In this document: positions 22,316-29,924 of the stretch, in pieces
Numbering within the stretch: position 1 is the stretch's first letter
How the letters are laid out: each line of letters opens with the position of its first letter
Made by a program: the position numbers and the translations under genes
The notes under the pieces: model-generated
Database searches by the model: none
Told to the model about the DNA's origin: nothing
The model's input: only the letters and a program-made list of their open reading frames with translations
DNA from: a virus
Virus record (IMG/VR): IMGVR_UViG_3300023174_000015
Span: 1-36,983 of that record
Reading direction: 5' to 3' (one strand)
Length of the DNA stretch: 36,983 nucleotides

Positions 22316-24510
22316 TGTGGCATTCCCATCTGTTGTTCAGGTGGCATCATTTCCATACCTTCTTGCGGCATCTCAGCACCAACATCCATGTCACGGCCTG
22401 GCATTTCGCCAATCAGATCACCAGAGGTGATCATACCGTGAACCGTGCCCATCACGATGTCCTGAATCTGCTCTGGCGACATAGATGCCTGAACTTGCGC
22501 CAACCGTTTAGTCTCAGCTTCGTATGCCTTAACCTGCGCCTCAAAGTCTTTGCGCTTCATGTCTTGCACTTCAACCGACTGGTTAACGTGCATTAACATC
22601 TGGTGCATCTGTTCCATCTCTTGACCCATCGCTTGCATCTGTTGCTGCGCGGCCTGCAAGGCTGGATTCTCATCGCTGTCGTTCATCAACTTAGGATCAA
22701 TAGTCTTGGCAAACCGTTTGGCCATCTCTTGTGCGCCTGGCCAATCCATGTTTTTCACAAAAAGGTCACCGGCCACAGCCCACAGTTGATGGTTGCCTTG
22801 CAACAGTTGTGCCATTGCTTCAAGAGCCTCTTGACGTTTTGTCGCGTAGCCTGGGCCGGTGGTTGAAACGACATCGTACTTGCCAACGCCAGGGTTGTAG
22901 ATTTTCTCAAGCACAATCCCGTTTTGGTCAACAATCTTGTTGACCGGCTCGGGTTGCTCGGGGTTAATCTTGACCATTTTGGTGTCGCCATCTTCACCAA
23001 TAATTCGAGCAATACGCTGGGTGTCGTAAATCTTCGGAATCAAGTCCACCAGTTGACGAGCCACATGACGCACGCCACGGGCTAAGTTGTCACCATAGTG
23101 GTAAGTACCTACATCGCCTTCACGCTGACGCGCAAGGATGGCTTTGCCTGACCGTTCGTTGGAACCCATGCCAAGAGAAGCGTTATATTGGCCAGTGGTG
23201 GACTTAATGTCCTCAGATGCGCCAGCTTTGGCTTGCAGAAGACCGCTGGAAGCCATTGGAGGCTGGGCACGCTGGGGTAGTGGCATAACACTGCCTTGAC
23301 CGTCTGTAACGTCTGGATTGACCTCCAGATAAGGCCAATTGTTGGTGTTAGCGGTCTTCCACTTGTCTTCGTAGCCCTCAAACTGGCCGCCATAGCCAAT
23401 AAATGGCGCTTTTGGCGCCAAGGCCAGCATCTCAGCTTCTTGGGACACCCAATAGTTGTACATGCGCTGGGCATCTTTGGCGTTTCGGACCAAACCAGAC
23501 ACATACAAGCGGCCATCCACCTCAAATTCATTGCCAACAATGCGAATGACGGGAATATATTTGCCTGCCCACTCGCGTTGCTCAAGGATTTCGTAGCCGT
23601 TGATCTTGCAATACCGCACTTTTGGGCGGTCAGACTCGCGGGACTTGATGGGTTTGCCGTAAAACGCTTTTAATTGCTTGTCTTCAGGTGTGCCCTCAAA
23701 CGCCGTAGCGTTGCCAGGGTACAAATTCAGCGTTGTGCGGTCATAGTCGATGTAATAATAATCAGCAATGCGGATCGTGTCCTCATTGAGCCAATTGCTG
23801 ATCGACTGGTCACCCACACCCAACGACTGAAGCGTGGTGATCGGCGCTGCATCAGGATACATGCGCTCAAATTCTTCTTTGGTCAGGTCTTCGGTGATGA
23901 AACAATACTTGGCATCCGCACCCGTTGGGTCTTGGATTGTAGGGTCCATGTAGACACTGAAACTGTTGCGTACACGGCCAATCTTGATGTCTTGGTCAAA
24001 GCTGTTGTCTTCGCAATACTCAGTCAGCAGGCGAATATAGCCTTCGCCGTAGGACACTTGGTTCTCGCACGCCGTATCGTAGGCCACATCGGCATCACTG
24101 ATGTACTCAATGTGCCGAATCATGCCATTAAAAATGTCGGCCACCTCAATGTCAGCGTTGTCATCCACAGGAATGACTTTAGCGCCTGGGCGGTTTTGCC
24201 GTTGGTCGTTGGTGACCTGCCGCACATGCTGTGGTAGCTTGTTGATGGTTAGGCAAGGACGGGCGTTGATGGTTTGGCCTTGCACCGCGCCACGGGTGGC
24301 CAGTACATCGGCAGGCCACTGCCAATGGTTGTCTGGTGAGCCTGCGTAAAACTTCAGGTCATCGGTTTCGTCTTCACGGGATTCGGACAGTGCAGAGACA
24401 GCCATGTCCAACCTTGCACGCGCAACGGTCAGGATGTCTGCGTCAGACTTCAGTGGTTTGCCGCCAGCAGCAACATTAGCCGCAGCGACTATTCCGGTTG
24501 GATCAGCCAT
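22312..24510 (-). CDS. Portal protein, P22-type
   Basis: A 732-aa portal that forms the dodecameric DNA channel and binds TerL and the gp4-like protein. Conserved parts include DDLKFYAGSPDNHWQWPADV, NKLPQHVRQVTNDQRQNRPG, GMIRHIEYISDADVAYDTAC, QVSYGEGYIRLL and the phage-typical C-terminal helix rich in Gln/Met (ALQAAQQQMQAMGQEMEQMH), which may form the barrel. AGGGG lies 7 nt before ATG 24510. It is in the expected place after TerL. Confidence 0.92.
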   Translation of the reverse strand: MADPTGIVAAANVAAGGKPLKSDADILTVARARLDMAVSALSESREDETDDLKFYAGSPDNHWQWPADVLATRGAVQGQTINARPCLTINKLPQHVRQVTNDQRQNRPGAKVIPVDDNADIEVADIFNGMIRHIEYISDADVAYDTACENQVSYGEGYIRLLTEYCEDNSFDQDIKIGRVRNSFSVYMDPTIQDPTGADAKYCFITEDLTKEEFERMYPDAAPITTLQSLGVGDQSISNWLNEDTIRIADYYYIDYDRTTLNLYPGNATAFEGTPEDKQLKAFYGKPIKSRESDRPKVRYCKINGYEILEQREWAGKYIPVIRIVGNEFEVDGRLYVSGLVRNAKDAQRMYNYWVSQEAEMLALAPKAPFIGYGGQFEGYEDKWKTANTNNWPYLEVNPDVTDGQGSVMPLPQRAQPPMASSGLLQAKAGASEDIKSTTGQYNASLGMGSNERSGKAILARQREGDVGTYHYGDNLARGVRHVARQLVDLIPKIYDTQRIARIIGEDGDTKMVKINPEQPEPVNKIVDQNGIVLEKIYNPGVGKYDVVSTTGPGYATKRQEALEAMAQLLQGNHQLWAVAGDLFVKNMDWPGAQEMAKRFAKTIDPKLMNDSDENPALQAAQQQMQAMGQEMEQMHQMLMHVNQSVEVQDMKRKDFEAQVKAYEAETKRLAQVQASMSPEQIQDIVMGTVHGMITSGDLIGEMPGRDMDVGAEMPQEGMEMMPPEQQMGMPQ

Positions 24511-24745
24511 TAAAGACCCCTAAAACGTGAGGTTCGCGCATCAGCACGTACTCTTTGCCGCCATGCGTAAATTCTTGCCCAACATCGAAATATACACGAT
24601 CACCGACATTAACGTCTTTGCAATCTGGGCCTGCCGATAGTACCACACCAGTGCCAAGTTTCTCGCTAGACAAAAGTATGAGGGTGTCATGCTTCTCAAC
24701 ATCCCTCTCCATGATCAGGCAGTTTTGCAAGGCTTTTGGGGTCAT
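24503..24745 (-). CDS. GroES-like co-chaperonin (Cpn10 fold, 80 aa)
   Basis: The core [20 protein letters not shown] followed by VYFDVGQEF matches the beta-barrel core of GroES-like proteins, with the mobile-loop region reduced ([13 protein letters not shown]). Family members are about 95 aa, so this is short. Phage Cpn10 proteins such as T4 gp31 replace host GroES for capsid folding. It overlaps the portal start by 8 nt. Alternatively it could be a small beta-barrel protein without chaperone activity. Confidence 0.7.
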   Translation of the reverse strand: MTPKALQNCLIMERDVEKHDTLILLSSEKLGTGVVLSAGPDCKDVNVGDRVYFDVGQEFTHGGKEYVLMREPHVLGVFNG

Positions 24746-24882
24746 TTTTTCTTTGGAGGTGGAGAAGCACGCTTGACAGAATACGCAATGGCCACGGCTT
24801 GCTTGACCGGCTTGCCAGCTTTGACTTCAGCAGCTACGTTCTTGCGAAACGCCTCGGGTGATTTAGATTTAACGAGGGGCAT
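24742..24882 (-). CDS. Tiny Lys-rich phage protein (46 aa)
   Basis: Recovered from junctions: ATG 24882 overlaps the previous stop by 1 nt and the TGA overlaps the next ATG (24742-24745). It reads [20 protein letters not shown], then [19 protein letters not shown] and PPPKKK. The K-S-K-S-x2-A-F ... E-x3-G-K-P-x-K-Q-A-x-A-I-A-Y-S pattern is shared by small phage proteins (I recall a DUF6496-like domain). The charge suggests DNA or nucleoprotein binding; function is not known. Confidence 0.8.
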   Translation of the reverse strand: MPLVKSKSPEAFRKNVAAEVKAGKPVKQAVAIAYSVKRASPPPKKK

Positions 24883-25037
24883 CACTTTGCTTTCTTAGCC
24901 GTTTTAGCAGAGTCTTTAAAGTCTTTGGCAGTTGGCGCACCCTTATCACTAGGGCTTCGCATCTTCTCTTTAGACCCAGCAGCAATTCGTTGTTGTTTAG
25001 CATGAATATTGGCATAAAGCCCCTGTTTAGTCGCCAT
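24882..25037 (-). CDS. Tiny Lys-rich phage protein (51 aa)
   Basis: Starts [20 protein letters not shown] and includes [20 protein letters not shown]; ends in TAKKAK. I recognise the 'G-L-Y-A-N-I-H-A-K ... R-I-x-x-G-S-x-E-K-M-R' core from phage and prophage small proteins of unknown role. It shares the MATK start and basic nature with its neighbours, so the three may act together. GGAAG lies 9 nt before the start. The stop overlaps the next ATG by 1 nt. Confidence 0.8.
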   Translation of the reverse strand: MATKQGLYANIHAKQQRIAAGSKEKMRSPSDKGAPTAKDFKDSAKTAKKAK

Positions 25038-25039
25038 GA

Positions 25040-25300
25040 TTAACACTTCCATCGTTTAAGGGCAGCTTTAGCGCGTTCGCCATCTTTGGCGTTGGCGGCT
25101 ACCGCACCCATTCTTGCACAAAATGAATCCTTGCGGCCTTGGTCCGCTTTGGTCTTTGGATTAGGCGCTGGCGCTTTCAAGTTTGAACCCGTGGCCGCAT
25201 TGTATTTCTCGCGCCCTTTGGCCGTCAAACCCGCGCCTTTAGACACCGGCAACTTCTCACCTCGGCCAACAGATAATGACACGCCCTTTTTCGTAGCCAT
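25040..25300 (-). CDS. Small basic phage protein, DUF6321-like (86 aa)
   Basis: Begins MATKKGVSLSVGRGEKLPVS and has KGAGLTAKGREKYNAATGSN, KAPAPNPKTKADQGRKDSFC and ends ALKRWKC. I recall this as the DUF6321 family, common near phage packaging and replication genes. It lies 1 nt after the TerL stop. The frame could extend upstream to 25399 but that would lie inside TerL, so ATG 25300 is chosen. Confidence 0.82.
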   Translation of the reverse strand: MATKKGVSLSVGRGEKLPVSKGAGLTAKGREKYNAATGSNLKAPAPNPKTKADQGRKDSFCARMGAVAANAKDGERAKAALKRWKC

Positions 25301-25301
25301 G

Positions 25302-26828
25302 TTAAGACCCCATCCAACTGGTTGAAACTGCACCACGGTCTGAAGTCCGTAGTGTACGAGTTTTTTCACTGTACTCTCGGTGCGCCACAGGAAAAGCAAA
25401 GGTCACGCAAATGGCATCCGCTGCATCCGGTGAAGCAAGCCCCCGTGCTCTCATGTCTTTCTTGGACTCCAAGAATATTGTTCCACGTGAATCAGGCTTG
25501 ATCATAGGTGAAACCAGATCCGTTTTCAAGAACCTGTCTTTTGGAATGCTTGCTGACCTTAACCAGTCCTTCATCTTGCCCCACATCTCAGCACGCTTGT
25601 TGCCATACATGATAGGGTTGGCTGACTTGTTGCCAAAGTTTACACCCTTGACCTTGTAGCGCTGCTCTTTCAGGCGGTCAACAATACCGGCGCCAAGACC
25701 ACCTTCATCAATCACCACCATGGCCGGCTTCCATTCTTCCATGGCCTCAATGATGTGGCCAACCACCGTCATCGTGTCATCGCCTCGATGCCGGTCAATT
25801 CGGATAATGTCCCTGCCCTGCCGGATTGCAAGGACTGTTGCATCAGCGCCAAATCGTGCGGGATCCACACCAATAATAATAGGCGCAGTCTGATCCTTGT
25901 ACTTTTCGCGCTTCATGGCCTCGTCCACAATGTCAGCCGGTATGAACTGGTCATCACCTTCAGACGGGAACATGCCATAGACCTCAACGTGAGCTTGTGA
26001 GCTGTCGGGGCCGTATTCGTCAATGATGTTCTGATAAACAGCCTTGTCCGTACCCTCAACCGTTCGGGCGTCCACAACCTTGTTGGTCCAGAAGTCTCGC
26101 TTGGAGTTAAAGCATTCGTAAAAGTACCCCGTATTTCGGCGAGGGTTGCTGAACGCCAACCATAGGCGGTTTGGCGTGTTCTCCGTAAAGAATCCAGCGG
26201 TCACCGCCCAGATCGAGTCGTCAATACCAGATGCCTCATCAAAGATCACCATTACACCATCGTGGTTGTGGACTCCAGCGTAAGAATCTGGATTCTCAGC
26301 CGACCACAGCCGGCCTTCAACCGCCCAATACCGTGTGCCTTTTCGCAGATCTTTTTCCACTAGCTCAGTAAGCCAGTTGGCAGGGGCTACTTTTGTTGCA
26401 CTCACTTCAAACCAGTGGCTGTTAATGCTCATGGCCAACCACTTGGTAATCTCGGCCCATGTCACTGCTCTGAGCTGTGCTTCGCTGTTGGCCGAAATAA
26501 TGGTGGTCGAACCTATGCGTGTGGACAACATCCAGATGGTGAGCCAAGACACAAGGGCTGATTTGCCGATACCGCGGCCAGATGAGACTGCATGGCGCAG
26601 GGTTTCAAAGTCTATTAACCCATTCTGGCGCCTAATGTGCTCGGTAATCTCTCGCAACACTTCCCTCTGCCATTTTCTTGGTCCCTTGAAATTGTGCAAA
26701 GGCGTGTTCTCTTTGCCCCAAGGAAAAGCAAACAACACAAAAGCCTCGGGATTGTCTGCAATTGCCGGTGACCACAGAGTGGCCATCACCTCTTGTTCGT
26801 CTTCGGGCTTGTAGATTGTGGTTTGCAT
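25302..26828 (-). CDS. Terminase large subunit (ATPase-nuclease)
   Basis: A 508-aa packaging motor. The ATPase has Walker A SGRGIGKS (83-90) and Walker B VMVIFDE (192-198). The RNase-H-like nuclease has Asp322 in IIIGVDPARFG, Asp374-Glu375 in VVIDEGGLG, and Asp468/Asp471 in SPDAADAICVTF. It drives DNA through the portal and cuts the concatemer. The ATG overlaps the stop of the 452-aa gene (TAATG), so translation is coupled to that gene and not to TerS. Confidence 0.95.
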   Translation of the reverse strand: MQTTIYKPEDEQEVMATLWSPAIADNPEAFVLFAFPWGKENTPLHNFKGPRKWQREVLREITEHIRRQNGLIDFETLRHAVSSGRGIGKSALVSWLTIWMLSTRIGSTTIISANSEAQLRAVTWAEITKWLAMSINSHWFEVSATKVAPANWLTELVEKDLRKGTRYWAVEGRLWSAENPDSYAGVHNHDGVMVIFDEASGIDDSIWAVTAGFFTENTPNRLWLAFSNPRRNTGYFYECFNSKRDFWTNKVVDARTVEGTDKAVYQNIIDEYGPDSSQAHVEVYGMFPSEGDDQFIPADIVDEAMKREKYKDQTAPIIIGVDPARFGADATVLAIRQGRDIIRIDRHRGDDTMTVVGHIIEAMEEWKPAMVVIDEGGLGAGIVDRLKEQRYKVKGVNFGNKSANPIMYGNKRAEMWGKMKDWLRSASIPKDRFLKTDLVSPMIKPDSRGTIFLESKKDMRARGLASPDAADAICVTFAFPVAHREYSEKTRTLRTSDRGAVSTSWMGS

Positions 26829-28186
26829 TAAGGATTTGGCGGTTGTTGCTGAAGCATCGCATTGACCGGCGGCTGGGCCAACGCATTAGGCAACTCATAA
26901 TTCATGCCCAAAGCAGATCCAGCAGCTGCACCACCACCATAGTACAGCTCGCGCCAATCTGATGGCGCCATTACCGGATTTTCTGCTTGCGTATAACCGG
27001 CCTTCTTGTGCGCGGTTAGGGAATCTTTCATCTCCGTCCATGACTGGCGGGGCAACAACCGGTAATCTGGATGTGCAAATTCATGGGGCTCCAAACGCTG
27101 ACGGTACACATCCCACTTGCGCCACTGCTCTGGAAACAACTCAATCGTTGGATTTGAACCTCTGGATTCATCCACATAATCAACCACTCGCTTATAAAAC
27201 GGATTGAAATCTTGCAACTGCTTGGGCTCATACGCCAACTTTTCCGGCGTGGCCACACCAGGAATATCGTTCAATTCGCCAGTCTTTGTGCGGTACGTCT
27301 TCGACAACGAAGATCCCCCAATCACATCAATCGCAGCCTTCTCAACATCTTTAACCGGTTTACCCAAAATAGCTTCTGTCGTTGCGTCTGTCTTCAACTT
27401 GCCAGCCATCCGGTCACGAAACGCTTGGCCAACAATCGGATCATCCAACATCCGTTCATACGAATTACGGATCATGTGCAAATCAACCGCACTGGTATTG
27501 GCCTTCTCCAAATTCAACCACGGCGTGCCAAGTGATGCCGTCTTTGGCCCCAAGCCTGGCACCTGATTCATCACCCGCATAGTCACATCACGCATAGTCT
27601 CCCCAGGCGCCATCTGAAACATCTCCGGCTTGTCCAAAATCAATTTGGCCAACATTGCCTGATTTCCCAAATCAGCCGTACCCAATACACCCATGCCACC
27701 GCGGCCAGCTGCCTGCACACCAGTCTGACGCTGTGCGGTTTGCGATAAACCAGGCTCATTAACCCTACTGGCCAATGCCTGCAATTCATCATGGTTCACC
27801 AATCTCATGCGCTGCGCCAAAAACTCATTTGGCGTCAACGGCGCATTCGGCGACAACAACGCAAAATTCAACCGGTTAAACATGTCCACCTGATCAGGGT
27901 TCTGCACCTCATGCGTCCTGATCAACTTCTGCATCAACTCATCATGCGTCTTTTTGGGCAACGATGCCGGATCAATGTTGTTTGCCTTCATCCAAAACAT
28001 GTCAGGCACCGTAAACGTACCCTCCAAACCACCAGGTATTTTGACCTCACGCTTACTTGTCAGGTCCGACACACCAAGTGATTTGGGCTCAGTCAACGTC
28101 ATGTTGACACCATGCTTTTCACCCCAAGCCTTCCATTCAGCTTCGCTTGCCTTTGGACCAGGCGTGGTGGCCGGCTCGGCCCTCAT
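26828..28186 (-). CDS. Phage protein with HhH-GPD-like motif (452 aa), function unproven
   Basis: No whole-protein function is assigned. Residues 210-217 read PGLGPKTA and 233-240 read AVDLHMIR. In EndoIII-type DNA glycosylases the helix-hairpin-helix carries P-G-V-G-R-K-T-A and, 18 residues after the Lys, the catalytic Asp in A-V-D-T-H; here the Lys215-Asp235 distance is 20. Residues 48-130 (KIPGGLEGTFTVPDMFWMKA, NFALLSPNAPLTPNEFLA) resemble a module I recall from large phage virion or polyvalent proteins. The C-terminal end is Pro/Gln-rich. It lies between TerS and TerL and is coupled (ATGA) to the 196-aa gene. Confidence 0.7.
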   Translation of the reverse strand: MRAEPATTPGPKASEAEWKAWGEKHGVNMTLTEPKSLGVSDLTSKREVKIPGGLEGTFTVPDMFWMKANNIDPASLPKKTHDELMQKLIRTHEVQNPDQVDMFNRLNFALLSPNAPLTPNEFLAQRMRLVNHDELQALASRVNEPGLSQTAQRQTGVQAAGRGGMGVLGTADLGNQAMLAKLILDKPEMFQMAPGETMRDVTMRVMNQVPGLGPKTASLGTPWLNLEKANTSAVDLHMIRNSYERMLDDPIVGQAFRDRMAGKLKTDATTEAILGKPVKDVEKAAIDVIGGSSLSKTYRTKTGELNDIPGVATPEKLAYEPKQLQDFNPFYKRVVDYVDESRGSNPTIELFPEQWRKWDVYRQRLEPHEFAHPDYRLLPRQSWTEMKDSLTAHKKAGYTQAENPVMAPSDWRELYYGGGAAAGSALGMNYELPNALAQPPVNAMLQQQPPNP

Positions 28187-28773
28187 GCGCCCCTGGTCAT
28201 CATCGCATCATCAATCACCGACTTCGGCACAACACCAGAAATCTTAAATGCCGGACTCTGCATCAGCGATCTTGCAATATCTTCCTCACCGCCAACCGCG
28301 GCTTTTAATTGCGCCATGCTTCGAGCTACGCCAGTCCCATCTTGCTTGGCCCTGAACGCCTCAAGCGCTTGGTTCTTTTCTTGACCCTTTAATTTTCCAA
28401 AAGCCTCAGAGTTAACCAACCTCAATTCTGCTTTACTCAAATCCTGAATGCTTGCGCCCACCGGCAAATTCTTGGTTAACGGCGCCAACAACGGTGCGGC
28501 CTGCGCCATCAATCCCAAGCTATATGCCGGATTGGCCACATTGCGAATGCCTTGGTAATCCGGATGCATCACACTAAACCCCATCTGATCCGGCGGCGTT
28601 CCCAAGAAACCCTGCACCGCAGCATACGTCCGCGGGTCCGGCAGGGTGTTTACATCCCGTGCTTGCGCCAACTGCCTTGCGGCTGCTCCCTGACGCTGAA
28701 TGTTAAGGTTGCCAAAAAACGGCGCTGAAAGCGCATTCTGGCTTTGCTGGGCTAAGGCGTTGTATATGGGCAT
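28183..28773 (-). CDS. Phage protein upstream of the HhH-like protein (196 aa)
   Basis: Alanine/glutamine-rich N-terminus (MPIYNALAQQSQNALSAPFF) with PDPRTYAAVQGFLGTPPDQM, GFSVMHPDY and NLPVGASIQDLSKAELRLVN. I recognise the PDPRTYA ... GT-x-P-D-x-M-G-F-S-V segment as an N-terminal part of large aquatic-phage virion or polyvalent proteins. With the 452-aa gene it may be the split form of one such protein. No clear ribosome site precedes ATG 28773; the upstream region is AT-rich non-coding DNA. Confidence 0.65.
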   Translation of the reverse strand: MPIYNALAQQSQNALSAPFFGNLNIQRQGAAARQLAQARDVNTLPDPRTYAAVQGFLGTPPDQMGFSVMHPDYQGIRNVANPAYSLGLMAQAAPLLAPLTKNLPVGASIQDLSKAELRLVNSEAFGKLKGQEKNQALEAFRAKQDGTGVARSMAQLKAAVGGEEDIARSLMQSPAFKISGVVPKSVIDDAMMTRGA

Positions 28774-28823
28774 GGCGTGATGTTAAACGAAAAATTAAAA
28801 AATGAAAAATATTTTTAAAATGT

Positions 28824-28918
28824 TCGCGGGGCTACCGTAACCGCGGCCCTTTCGCGCCGGCCCTACCCCCCCCGACCGTGGCCAGTTGGGCAGGCCAGGC
28901 GCCGCGGGGCCACCCGAC
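28824..28918. other. GC-rich island with inverted repeats
   Basis: About 80% GC (75 of 94 bases by my count) in an otherwise balanced genome. It has two CCGCGG sites (28841-28846 and 28902-28907), a run of eight C, and GTGGCC (28878-28883) matched to GGCCAC (28908-28913), so the transcript could fold strongly. It directly follows an A/T tract. It may be a structured RNA, a protein-binding site, or DNA of foreign origin. Confidence 0.6.
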
Positions 28919-29066
28919 AACCCAAGTGTTAGTAGGCGCTTACATACTTAGCGGCTAAAATCATAATGAATACCGAATAGCTCAGCGACTTTATACAATG
29001 TCCATTATGTTAAGTCATAACGTGGTTACGCACAGCTTATACATGATCGTATGTCGCCAAACTCAG

Positions 29067-29113
29067 TTGTCCACAACCAACGATGAATAACTGCCAGTTT
29101 GCCCTGTGGATAA
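29067..29113. promoter_or_regulatory. DnaA-box pair
   Basis: TGTGGATAA at 29105-29113 is the exact complement of the DnaA consensus TTATCCACA. TTGTCCACA at 29067-29075 differs by one base. They face each other. Further weak matches lie at TTATACAAT and TTATACATG in the same gap. Host DnaA binding would link phage replication to the host. Confidence 0.55.
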
Positions 29114-29140
29114 CTGGCTTGAATAAGTCATAGGTTTTGC

Positions 29141-29169
29141 CTATCGGTTTTGCCAAACCGGTAGTTTTT
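29141..29169 (+). terminator. Hairpin followed by T-run (plus strand)
   Basis: CTATCGGTTT (29141-29150) pairs with AAACCGGTAG (29155-29164), with one T-G wobble, around loop TGCC, followed by TTTTT. It has the form of an intrinsic terminator on the plus strand, yet no plus-strand gene ends here. It may stop an antisense transcript or act as a DNA-structure signal. Confidence 0.5.
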
Positions 29170-29263
29170 GGCTATTTTTTGGTTGTGCGCCTGCGCGTAT
29201 TTGTAAAGAATTTCGGCGTAATTCGTCCAAACCCACCACTATTACCACACCAAAAGTCACAAA

Positions 29264-29773
29264 TCACCCATCCTTTGCCTGCACATCCACGACATTGCTA
29301 TCGTCTTGAAGCACGCGCTGTTTAGCTTCGTTCAGGGCATCCAAGACGCTGATGCGGGTGTCGGTAACGCTGACGTCAATGCGATCACCGTACATTTTGG
29401 GCTTGAGTTTGGAGGCAATCCATTTGCGCGCATCGACTTGCATTCGCTTTTGCTGAACCCAAGCAGAAGCCATGGGTCCTTCCAAATGATCTGGCATGGG
29501 TTCGTCAGCCAGCTCAAGAATTTCTTCAGCCAAGCGGTCGGCTCGGTTTTCAATGGCTTTTTCGTACATCTCACGAAACTGGGGATTTGTCCGAAGCATC
29601 ATCATCACAGCCTGGTACGAAGGCATTCCTTCGGTTTTAAGTGCACTGCTTAAACTTTTGCCAAGCGACATTTGCTCGGTCATGGTTTGCCAGCATGGAT
29701 TGTCAATGCCAAAAACGGTTGGCCGGCCTCGTCCCTTTTTTACCGCCATTTCAGACGCCAAGTTTTGAGTCAC
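29264..29773 (-). CDS. Terminase small subunit (Sf6 TerS-like)
   Basis: A 169-aa protein that should recognise the packaging site and recruit TerL. The N-terminal basic tail (KKGRGRP) is followed by an HTH-like region (SLSSALKTEGMPSYQAVMMM), an oligomerisation helix (EKAIENRADRLAEEILELAD), and QVDARKWIASKLKPKMYGDR, a typical Sf6/P22-type TerS segment. The start is GTG 29773 with AAGGAG 7 nt upstream. It is separated from TerL by a non-coding gap and two genes, unlike P22 where they are adjacent. Confidence 0.88.
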   Translation of the reverse strand: MTQNLASEMAVKKGRGRPTVFGIDNPCWQTMTEQMSLGKSLSSALKTEGMPSYQAVMMMLRTNPQFREMYEKAIENRADRLAEEILELADEPMPDHLEGPMASAWVQQKRMQVDARKWIASKLKPKMYGDRIDVSVTDTRISVLDALNEAKQRVLQDDSNVVDVQAKDG

Positions 29774-29924
29774 TTGTAAACTCCTTAAAAAAGATGAAGG
29801 CTTCGATTTGGTTTCGTCTGGGTAGGGGAGAAAGCCAGAAAATCCCTACGGAAACATCCTCGAGCGCTGGCTTAACAGCCTTCAGAAATGCGGCAACTGC
29901 AGTTTTCCCACCGCACGCCATCAT
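29751..29924 (-). CDS. Small hypothetical protein (57 aa)
   Basis: Supported by its start: ATG 29924 overlaps the resolvase stop (ATGA), and GAGGTGA (GAGG 7 nt upstream) is a strong ribosome site. It overlaps TerS by 23 nt and ends at TGA 29751. Sequence: MMACGGKTAVAAFLKAVKPA then LEDVSVGIFWLSPLPRRNQI and so on. I find no family. It fills the space between RusA and TerS exactly. Confidence 0.65.
   Translation of the reverse strand: MMACGGKTAVAAFLKAVKPALEDVSVGIFWLSPLPRRNQIEAFIFFKEFTSDSKLGV

Larger units (their letters stand above)
28774..29263. other. 490-bp non-coding region: candidate origin, pac or regulatory site
   Basis: No credible gene fits here. It holds, in order: an A/T-rich tract (28783-28822), a GC island (28824-28918, about 80% GC by my count), a perfect DnaA box TGTGGATAA (29105-29113), a near-box TTGTCCACA (29067-29075), and a hairpin with T-run (29141-29169). 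It is the only long gap in the leftward operon. It could be a replication origin, a packaging start, or the late-operon promoter; the sequence alone does not decide. Confidence 0.75.

Noticed and set aside
23674-24237. 187-codon plus-strand frame opposite the portal gene
   Set aside because: Lies wholly within a recognised portal gene and has no ribosome site.
28774-29263. tRNA or tmRNA gene
   Set aside because: No cloverleaf with T-loop GTTCGANTC or acceptor stem could be found by eye.
29137-29325. 62-codon plus-strand frame in the gap
   Set aside because: TTG start, no ribosome site, overlaps the T-run hairpin and runs into TerS antisense.
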